DNA from: CAYSAQ01 sp964429235 | Lineage (GTDB): Bacteria > Margulisbacteria > Riflemargulisbacteria > GWF2-35-9 > DYQY01 | Direction of reading: 5' to 3' | Assembly (NCBI GenBank): GCA_964429235.1 | Contig: CAYSAQ010000019.1 | Location: 1-28,009, forward strand | DNA length: 28,009 nt | Part shown: one piece after another, positions 22,007 through 28,009 of the stretch | How positions within the stretch are numbered: position 1 is the stretch's first letter | Layout: every line of letters begins with the position of its first letter | Translations under genes and position numbers: made by a program | Notes under the pieces: model-generated | Told to the model about the DNA's origin: nothing | The model's input: the letters and a program-made list of their open reading frames with translations, nothing else | Databases searched by the model: none

Positions 22007-24941
22007 TAATGAGCTGTTTAATATTTTTAAAAAATATGTGAAGCTACAGCCCAAAGAAATAGCGATTATTTTTAAAGATTTAGAAATTTCTTATCTCGAA
22101 TTATTTAATGAAGTAAATTCTTTAACACAAAAAATGTTAGAGCAAGAAGTTGTGGGTCCAGTAGCACTTGTTATGGATAAGTCGGTTCTTGCGATTTCAT
22201 CTATGCTTGCCTGTTGGAATCTGGGTTTGTCTTTTTTGCCAACAGATAGTTCTTTCCCCAAAGTTAGAATTAATCAGTATTTATCTATTGCAGGGTGTTC
22301 GCATTCTATTAATAGTGATGGTGACGTCGAGACTATCTCTAGCGAGGACGCTAGTAGTTATGATGGTTATATTATGTTCACTTCTGGCTCAACAGGAGAG
22401 CCAAAGCCAGTACAGGTAAGTGTTGAGAATATCCGTAGTCTTATCAATGCATGGTCTAATTATTATGAGTTACCTACATTTATCCCCAAAGTATTGCAAG
22501 TAGCATCTATAAGTACAGATGTATTCATAGGTGATATGCTGAAGGCTTTATTTTTTGGAGGAACCTTAATATTAGCAGATGGTAATGCTAAGAAAGATAT
22601 AAGAAACGTAGTTTCTATTATCGAAAAACATTTACCTAATATTATCGAATCAACTCCTGTCTATATCAGATTGATTTTAGAAGCAGTAAAAAATGAAGAA
22701 GTTAGGAAATCTTTGAAACAAATTATTGTTGGAGGAGAAGCTTGTTCAGTTGGTGACTATAAATGGTTAGTTCAGAATTATCCTAATGCTAGAGTTGTTA
22801 ATGGCTATGGAGTAACAGAGTGTACTATCGAAAGTGTAGTCTATGAGACTAATGATATTGAATCAATCAAAGGTGAAAACATGCCAATAGGCAAGCCATT
22901 AGAAAATACAAATGTGTATGTGGTTGATAAAGACATGAATCCTATTGATAGTAATGTGGTTGGAGAATTATTAATAGGCGGTTCTGGAGTTAGCAGAGGC
23001 TACTTAGATGCAGTTTTAAATAATGACAAATTTGTTCTTTTTAAGAACGAAATAGTATATAGAACTGGTGACAGAGCGTCTCGTAGAGTAGATGGAGAAA
23101 TGATATATCATGGCAGATTGGATGACCAAGTTCAAGTTAATGGTTATAGAGTAGAGCTGGGAGAAGTTGAGTCTATTATAAGCTCTATTATTGATGTAAA
23201 TGATGTTGTTGTTTTAAAAGAAGACAGGAGTCGAACTGATGAGATTGTTGCATTTGTGAAGACAGCATTATCTTTAGATGAATTGGAATTAAAAATTAAA
23301 GGCATCTTGCCTGGTTATATGCTGCCAAAGGTGTTTGTTGTGGCGTCTATTTCCAGAATGCTTAATGGGAAAGTTGATAGACAAAAAATGTTGTCATTAG
23401 CAGATAATGATAGTTGTATACAATCTTATAAAGGGAATACTTCAAAAATCATTGAGATTATTGAAGAAGTTTTGGGAAATAAAATTAATATGAATATTAG
23501 CTTATTAGATCAAGGAGCTGATTCATTGATTGTAATTAAAATATTACATAAGTTAAAGCAAATAGGATTTATAGTTTCAATTGCTGACGTGTATTCAGCT
23601 GTTAGTGTTTTGTCATTTGTTAATAATCTTCTAGAAGAAAAAAAGAATCATGAAATTAAGTATGAAATAAACAATAAGGGATATTTGGAGAAGGGTACTA
23701 TTAAACAGTTTTTAAAAGAGTTGCGACAAAAAGAGATTGTATTTTTTAATAGATTATTGGTAGCAGGTTCAGAGAAAATAATAAACTTGGATCTTTGGGG
23801 TAATAGTTTTCGTAAAGTTCATAGACACGTATATAGTATTGAGTATGTTTTGATTGAAGATGTTAGTAACGAAGCTGTAATAGAAAGACATTTTTTGTTG
23901 TTACAGCAGCAAGAGCTTTTAAGATCTTCTTTCAATAATAGTCCACTTTCGTGGAATATATATAATTGCACAGACAATATCAGTCCAATAATATTAGACT
24001 TAAGAGCATATAGCATTAATGAGTCTCAGGTGTTAGGTATGTTTCCTTTCATTAAGGAATATTTTTTGGTTAAAGACAAGTTAAGCAATTTTCCATATAG
24101 ACATTTCTTGGTGCAGATAGAAGCTAATAAATATATTTTTGTATTTTGTATGGACGAGTCTATTCATAATAAAGTTGGTGCAGATATTCTAAAGAATTAT
24201 ATGTTTGGTCTCAATGCAGAAAATACAGTTCAGTATTCAGAATATTTAGACATCTTACATAAAGGACCATTGTTAAGTAATGAAGAGGTAGCTGGAAGAT
24301 TTCAATTAATGAAGTTTGTAGATGCGATGAAAGCCTTCCCGAAGTATTCGCAAAAAGATCTTAATTTATATGAACATGAATTTAAGCTAGGAAACACAAA
24401 AGATAGTTACGCTCAGTCTTTGCATATTTTTCAAAAAATGTTGAAATATCTATTTAAAGCACATGTGCCATTTTTTATGGTTCAGGATACAAGGGTTTTT
24501 CAAAATAATAAGTTTAGAAGAACTATAGGTGAGTTTACAGATTTCATCCCTTGTATTGCAGAGTTATCAGAAAGTTATGAAGAATTGTTGTTGAAATTAA
24601 ATTCTTTACGAAAGGAAGCAGTAGATAACTTGGTAAACATCAAATTCTTAAAGTGGTCTAATAGCGACAAGTATGAATATAAATCCATTAGAAAGTTTAC
24701 AGATAGTTTTAGAATGGAGAAAGAAGGCACTGATAGTGTTGTTGCATTTCATTATAGGACAGAGTATGACGATAGCGCAGAGTTGTATCCAATAAATGAT
24801 CAAACAGAAACAGCTTCTTGGATTAGAGGCGTTACTTTTAACTTCTCAGTAAGAGAAGATAAATTATATTTCAGGGCATATTTGCCGTGTGATATAAAAG
24901 GTTGGGAAGATATGTTAGGGGCTATTAATGAAACACTATAA
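21999..24941 (+). CDS. NRPS2: nonribosomal peptide synthetase, A-T-C*
   Basis: I take the ATG at 21999 (980 residues), with CAGGAGA seven bases upstream, over the in-frame TTG at 21981. Adenylation domain about 1-475: FTSGSTGEPKPV (127-138), in which the usual PKG glycine is proline, NGYGVTECT, YRTGDRA and NGK lysine 458. The by-eye specificity code D-V-G-E-I-G-G-I-E-K matches the known ornithine code DVGEIGSIDK at eight of ten positions, so ornithine, lysine or a similar diamino acid is the best guess. Carrier domain: LLDQGADSLIVI with Ser509. The C-terminal condensation-like domain (about 590-980) carries MDESIHNKVG (718-727) in place of HHxxxDG, matching the NRPS1 C* domain. No thioesterase or reductase ends the protein. 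It overlaps NRPS3 by 14 bases. Confidence 0.9.
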   Translation: MSNNELFNIFKKYVKLQPKEIAIIFKDLEISYLELFNEVNSLTQKMLEQEVVGPVALVMDKSVLAISSMLACWNLGLSFLPTDSSFPKVRINQYLSIAGCSHSINSDGDVETISSEDASSYDGYIMFTSGSTGEPKPVQVSVENIRSLINAWSNYYELPTFIPKVLQVASISTDVFIGDMLKALFFGGTLILADGNAKKDIRNVVSIIEKHLPNIIESTPVYIRLILEAVKNEEVRKSLKQIIVGGEACSVGDYKWLVQNYPNARVVNGYGVTECTIESVVYETNDIESIKGENMPIGKPLENTNVYVVDKDMNPIDSNVVGELLIGGSGVSRGYLDAVLNNDKFVLFKNEIVYRTGDRASRRVDGEMIYHGRLDDQVQVNGYRVELGEVESIISSIIDVNDVVVLKEDRSRTDEIVAFVKTALSLDELELKIKGILPGYMLPKVFVVASISRMLNGKVDRQKMLSLADNDSCIQSYKGNTSKIIEIIEEVLGNKINMNISLLDQGADSLIVIKILHKLKQIGFIVSIADVYSAVSVLSFVNNLLEEKKNHEIKYEINNKGYLEKGTIKQFLKELRQKEIVFFNRLLVAGSEKIINLDLWGNSFRKVHRHVYSIEYVLIEDVSNEAVIERHFLLLQQQELLRSSFNNSPLSWNIYNCTDNISPIILDLRAYSINESQVLGMFPFIKEYFLVKDKLSNFPYRHFLVQIEANKYIFVFCMDESIHNKVGADILKNYMFGLNAENTVQYSEYLDILHKGPLLSNEEVAGRFQLMKFVDAMKAFPKYSQKDLNLYEHEFKLGNTKDSYAQSLHIFQKMLKYLFKAHVPFFMVQDTRVFQNNKFRRTIGEFTDFIPCIAELSESYEELLLKLNSLRKEAVDNLVNIKFLKWSNSDKYEYKSIRKFTDSFRMEKEGTDSVVAFHYRTEYDDSAELYPINDQTETASWIRGVTFNFSVREDKLYFRAYLPCDIKGWEDMLGAINETL

Positions 24942-26127
24942 GCTTTCTTTTCAGCAAGAAGAGATGTGGCTGGCTGAACAGTTTTATTCTCAGGGTAGCT
25001 TATTTGTGATTGGCGGTTATTTGCAACTGGGAGAGGATATAGATATTAATCTTTATTCAGATGCTGTGCAGATGGAATTAAACGCCAGACAGAGCTACAG
25101 AGCGAGGATATCGGTAGATGAAGATGGTCTTCCCTATCAAGTTTTTGAGCATTCTAAAAAGTTTAAGAAAAGGATGGTTTTAGATTTAGATTCAGAAGAA
25201 GCTGCTTTAAAGTGGATGGACAAACAAATGAATATCGCTATGTTTTGTGATGCGGATAGTTTGGTGGAGTTCGCGGTGTTGCAAGCAGGGGAAGATAAAT
25301 ATTTCTTTTTGAAAGTTCACCATATTTTATCTGACTATTGGGGAATTAACATTCTTTTAGCTGATATTTTTAGTAGATATGAGATGTTGTTAAGGAAAGA
25401 GAAGGTAGAGCCTACTTGTTACAAGTATAGTGATTATATTGATGCTCAATTAGAATATCTTGATTCATTATCTTATAAAAAAGACAAATTATATTGGGAA
25501 TCAGCAATAGATAATGTAAATAAATATAAAAACATATTTTCAGTAGACAATGAATGCTCTTCACCTTCTAAAATTATCAGCTTTGAAGTGGATAATCTTA
25601 AAAAGAAGATGATAGATAGCTATGCGAAAAATAATAATGTAAGTTCTTTTGTTGTTTGGAGTTATATTGTTGGAGAGATTCTTCGGCAAGAGACAGATAA
25701 TGATAACTATACGATAGGTGCCCATTTTTTGAATAGGACAAACAGCAAGCAGAAGCATACAGCAGGTCTTTTTGTTAATACACTCCCAATAAAAATAGAC
25801 AAAGATAAAGGTTTACATGGCGTTTCTGAAAGTATAAAAAATGCGTTTCGTCATCAGAGATTTCCAATGAGGAAAATACCAGAGACTGATAATTTATATG
25901 AAGTAGTAGTATCTTACAGAAGTTACAATAATCAGAAGAAGATATTTGGGGAAGTTTATCCCTTTCCTTTAAAAAGTAAAGAATCCTCTTATCCAATTGA
26001 AGTATATGTTACTGATCAGAATGAATTTTTTAATATAGAGTTTGTATGCCAAAGATATGTTAATGATAAATATGTTGCAGATATAATTGCTAAGATTAGG
26101 CAGCTGATTAATAAGTTAGCTGTATAG
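24928..26127 (+). CDS. NRPS3: stand-alone condensation domain
   Basis: A 399-residue protein made of one condensation domain. The start KLSFQQEEMWLAEQF, the C3 motif HHILSDYWG (131-139) with both histidines and the aspartate but Tyr for the usual Gly, NRTNSKQKHTAGLFVNTLPIKI (the C5 region), and a C-terminal half of normal pattern all place it in the family. It is slightly shorter than the usual 430-450 residues. It is the only domain in the trio with an intact HH pair, so it may catalyse peptide bond formation or release in trans for NRPS1 and NRPS2, whose own C-terminal domains lack the histidines (inference). Translation is coupled to NRPS2 by the overlap. It could also load or unload a free amine acceptor. 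Confidence 0.85.
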   Translation: MKHYKLSFQQEEMWLAEQFYSQGSLFVIGGYLQLGEDIDINLYSDAVQMELNARQSYRARISVDEDGLPYQVFEHSKKFKKRMVLDLDSEEAALKWMDKQMNIAMFCDADSLVEFAVLQAGEDKYFFLKVHHILSDYWGINILLADIFSRYEMLLRKEKVEPTCYKYSDYIDAQLEYLDSLSYKKDKLYWESAIDNVNKYKNIFSVDNECSSPSKIISFEVDNLKKKMIDSYAKNNNVSSFVVWSYIVGEILRQETDNDNYTIGAHFLNRTNSKQKHTAGLFVNTLPIKIDKDKGLHGVSESIKNAFRHQRFPMRKIPETDNLYEVVVSYRSYNNQKKIFGEVYPFPLKSKESSYPIEVYVTDQNEFFNIEFVCQRYVNDKYVADIIAKIRQLINKLAV

Positions 26128-26153
26128 TTTATATCTTTTCAGTTAAAATCAAT

Positions 26154-26165
26154 TTGTTAGAATAA
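26154..26165 (+). promoter_or_regulatory. Extended -10 promoter for the SIMPL-purE-cvpA unit
   Basis: TTGTTAGAATAA, with extended -10 TGTTAGAAT (26155-26163), lies 26 bases before the chosen ATG and is identical over 12 bases to the motif before ribH. The -35 is weak. No terminator separates it from NRPS3, so the NRPS transcript may also run through. Confidence 0.45.
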
Positions 26166-26188
26166 ATATAGATATGGGAGAGTGCAAG

Positions 26189-26884
26189 ATGTTTAAGAAG
26201 AGTTGGTTACTAATTATTTCAATATTGTTCTTGTTTTCACTAAGTGCGTTTAAGCTTGATAATAGCAATAAAATACAGGTTTCTGGACATGGGATAATCC
26301 AGTTTGAGCCAGATACAGCATATATTACAGCTGGATCGAATGGCCTCTACAAAAATGTAGGAAATGGGCAGAAAGAAATAAATAAAAAAATCAATCAATT
26401 TATTGGTAAGCTAGGGAATATTATTCCAAAAGAAGATGTATCCACTGATAGATTTAATATTAACAATCAATACGAGTATGTTAGTGGGAAGAAACAGTTT
26501 ATGGGCTATAAGATAGATCAGATACTAAGGATAAAGGTGTCAGATTTGACATTATTAGGTAAAATAATAGACTTAGCAGTAGCAAGTGGTATGAATGCTA
26601 TTAGTAATGTTGAGTTCACTAGTTCAAAAATAGATGAATATAAAACAGCATCACTAAAAAAAGCATTATTAAACGCAAAGAAAAAAGCAGAAGCAATTGC
26701 GCAGACTATGGATATTGATAAGATAAAGTTAAAAAGAATTTCTGAGAGCGGGGGCCAAGTTCAACCACTTAGACGTTCTGGAATGCAGGTGAAAGCACTT
26801 GCTAGTGTAGAGTCTGTAGATATGAAGTATCAGATAGGTGACATGAAAGTCGCTTCAGATGTAAATGTAGTTTACGAATTTTAA
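26189..26884 (+). CDS. Exported SIMPL-domain (DUF541) protein
   Basis: Periplasmic or secreted protein of 231 residues. The ATG at 26189 is preferred over the in-frame ATG at 26174 because GGGAGAG (26176-26182) is then six bases upstream and a signal peptide follows (MFKKSWLL to LSAFKL). The SIMPL/DUF541 pattern is clear: IQVSGHGIIQFEPDTAYITAG at the mature N-terminus, GYKIDQILRIKVSD in the middle and a helix KKALLNAKKKAEAIAQTM. Family members are of ill-defined function, some linked to oxidative stress or signalling. It is transcribed with purE, whose ribosome binding site directly follows its stop. Confidence 0.85.
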   Translation: MFKKSWLLIISILFLFSLSAFKLDNSNKIQVSGHGIIQFEPDTAYITAGSNGLYKNVGNGQKEINKKINQFIGKLGNIIPKEDVSTDRFNINNQYEYVSGKKQFMGYKIDQILRIKVSDLTLLGKIIDLAVASGMNAISNVEFTSSKIDEYKTASLKKALLNAKKKAEAIAQTMDIDKIKLKRISESGGQVQPLRRSGMQVKALASVESVDMKYQIGDMKVASDVNVVYEF

Positions 26885-26892
26885 GGAGGAAA

Positions 26893-27345
26893 ATGATGAA
26901 AGATGTATTAGTAATAATGGGAAGCCAGTCAGATATGCCAGTAATGGAAAGTTGCATAGAGACATTAGGAAAGTTCGAACTTAAGTATGATGTAGAAGTA
27001 GCATCTGCACATAGAACACCAGAAAAAGTTATAAAAATAGTTTCTAATGCACATGAAAAATATAAAGTTATAATCGCAGCAGCAGGTAAGGCAGCTCATT
27101 TGCCAGGAGTAATTGCAGGACATACTGTTGTTCCAGTTATTGGTGTTCCAATGAAGACTTCTGATCTTGGTGGTGTTGATTCTCTATATTCAATAGTACA
27201 AATGCCAAAAGGTGTTCCAGTAGCAACAGTAGCTATTAATGGTTCAATGAATGCTGCTATATTGGCTACACAGATTATAGGTGTTTCAGAGCAAGCAGTA
27301 AGAGAAAGATTGTTAGCTCATAAGGAAGAGATGAAAAAAGCCTAA
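26893..27345 (+). CDS. purE: N5-carboxyaminoimidazole ribonucleotide mutase
   Basis: Converts N5-CAIR to CAIR in purine synthesis. About 150 residues. Motifs: IMGSQSDMPVM (phosphate loop), EVASAHRTPEKV with the catalytic His, and IAAAGKAAHLPGVIAGHT, all matching the class I bacterial enzyme rather than the AIR carboxylase class II form. Two ATGs in tandem follow AAGGAGGA; the second (26896) has the better spacing of six bases. purK is not in the window. The stop TAA shares a base with the next ATG (TAATG). Confidence 0.95.
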   Translation: MMKDVLVIMGSQSDMPVMESCIETLGKFELKYDVEVASAHRTPEKVIKIVSNAHEKYKVIIAAAGKAAHLPGVIAGHTVVPVIGVPMKTSDLGGVDSLYSIVQMPKGVPVATVAINGSMNAAILATQIIGVSEQAVRERLLAHKEEMKKA

Positions 27346-27848
27346 TGGATTTTGTTTCTTCTATTAACATCATTGATGTAATAGTTGTTCTGCTACTTAT
27401 CTTTTTTTGTTATAGAGGGTTTGTAGCAGGGTTTGTTAATATCCTTTTTGATTCACTAGCCATAATTGTTTCTTTCTATGCAGCAAACCAATATGCTATT
27501 CATATAAAGACATGGATGGCTGAGTATTTAAAGTTTACAGTTCCTTGGGCAGGATTCGCATCCTATGTATTAGTTTATTTGCTCAGTTTTCTGTTTTTTA
27601 TATTATGGGGAAGACTGATAACGAAAGTGTTTAAAATGTCTGCTATTGGACTTCTTAATAGTCTCTCAGGCTTAGTCTTGAACTTTCTTAAGTGGTCTTT
27701 GCTACTTTTGATTGTCTTAATGGTTGTTGAAAAGATTACAATTGATTCAATTGGGAAGTATATGAATGAATCTTATGTCTATCAAGCCTATGCAACAGCA
27801 GCTGAACAAGAATTCTTAAAAGAGTTTATTCCTAATCTAAGCAAATAA
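27345..27848 (+). CDS. CvpA-family membrane protein
   Basis: Inner-membrane protein of 167 residues with four hydrophobic segments (about 8-25, 28-50, 65-92 and 105-128). The N-terminal IDVIVVLLLIFFCYRGFVAGFVN is the hallmark of the CvpA/colicin V production family, named after E. coli CvpA. The biochemical role is not settled. The gene is coupled to purE by a TAATG overlap. The last codons and the TAA stop lie within the terminal inverted repeat of the palindromic element that follows, so the repeat appears to supply the stop codon. Confidence 0.75.
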   Translation: MDFVSSINIIDVIVVLLLIFFCYRGFVAGFVNILFDSLAIIVSFYAANQYAIHIKTWMAEYLKFTVPWAGFASYVLVYLLSFLFFILWGRLITKVFKMSAIGLLNSLSGLVLNFLKWSLLLLIVLMVVEKITIDSIGKYMNESYVYQAYATAAEQEFLKEFIPNLSK

Positions 27849-28006
27849 CTCCCTCAGTCTCGTAAACTCGACAGCTCCCTCATCGAAGGAGCCATAAATT
27901 GAATATAGAATTCAACTCTCAGATAGTATATTTGCGTAATTAGTTAACTTAAGTAGAGGCTCCCTCGATGAGGGAGCTGGCACCTTTGGTGTCTGAGGGA
28001 GTTATT
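27844..28006. repeat. Palindromic MITE-like repeat with 14-bp terminal inverted repeats
   Basis: The ends AATAACTCCCTCAG (27844-27857) and CTGAGGGAGTTATT (27993-28006) are perfect inverted copies. Inside them, a 22-base inner pair (27872-27893 with 27958-27979) matches with one mismatch. Between outer and inner arms on the right is a small hairpin CACC-TTT-GGTG. The AT-rich centre holds TTGAAT/ATTCAA (27899-27915). The 163-bp unit carries no ORF, as expected of a non-autonomous miniature element or REP-type repeat. It begins in the last codons of the CvpA-family gene. Family and mobility are inferred; no transposase is present. Confidence 0.75.
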
Positions 28007-28009
28007 ATT

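Noticed and set aside
17396..26127. NRPS trio as a recently acquired island
   Set aside because: No integrase, transposase, tRNA, flanking direct repeats or obvious composition shift; gene overlaps continue smoothly from the housekeeping genes.

Overview
The window is AT-rich and gene-dense. It looks like chromosome from an uncultured diderm bacterium. The diderm reading rests on a TonB-dependent outer-membrane receptor followed by a periplasmic binding protein. Lysine and peptidoglycan precursors are made by LL-diaminopimelate aminotransferase (dapL) plus dapF. Most starts carry GGAGG-type ribosome binding sites. I cannot name the phylum from sequence alone; candidate lineages of the Margulisbacteria, Vampirovibrionia or Elusimicrobia type are compatible, but this is inference. 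There are no rRNA or tRNA genes, CRISPR arrays, phage genes or transposases.

Layout. 1-133: palindromic repeat. 134-2675: receptor and binding-protein pair resembling BtuB/BtuF. 2739-3203: exported DUF2147 protein. 3204-3480: non-coding stretch with nested inverted repeats, a possible 39-residue ORF and a strong terminator. 3478-5058 (-): ArnT-like membrane glycosyltransferase. 5124-10468 (+): accC, nusB, ribE, ribBA, ribH and a sugar-type ABC ATPase, closed by a terminator. 12408-10525 (-): dapL-rnc. 12669-12968 (+): small helical protein, meeting dapF (13805-12969, -) tail to tail with no gap. 13841-17378 (+): tightly overlapping biotin ligase, peroxiredoxin, nadA, mnmA and acylphosphatase. 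17396-26127 (+): a three-gene nonribosomal peptide synthetase (NRPS) set. 26189-27848 (+): SIMPL protein, purE and a CvpA-family protein. 27844-28006: second palindromic, MITE-like repeat.

The most interesting region is the NRPS trio. NRPS1 is C-A-T-C*, NRPS2 is A-T-C* and NRPS3 is a lone C domain. The two C-terminal C* domains have a condensation-like fold by sequence. In place of HHxxxDG they share another motif, MD[DE]SIH[DN]xxG, that is conserved between them. NRPS3 keeps the catalytic histidines, so I infer that it may supply catalysis in trans while C* domains hold carriers or do different chemistry. By-eye specificity codes suggest an ornithine- or lysine-like substrate for NRPS2 and possibly for NRPS1. 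There is no thioesterase, phosphopantetheinyl transferase or exporter in the window.

Other points: MnmA lacks one of its catalytic/Fe-S cysteines; two genes (biotin ligase and NRPS1) have no Shine-Dalgarno site and a -10-like box exactly placed for leaderless transcripts; dapL has a near-perfect 14-bp direct repeat over its promoter; and the window is bounded by two palindromic repeats, suggesting it may be a whole contig.
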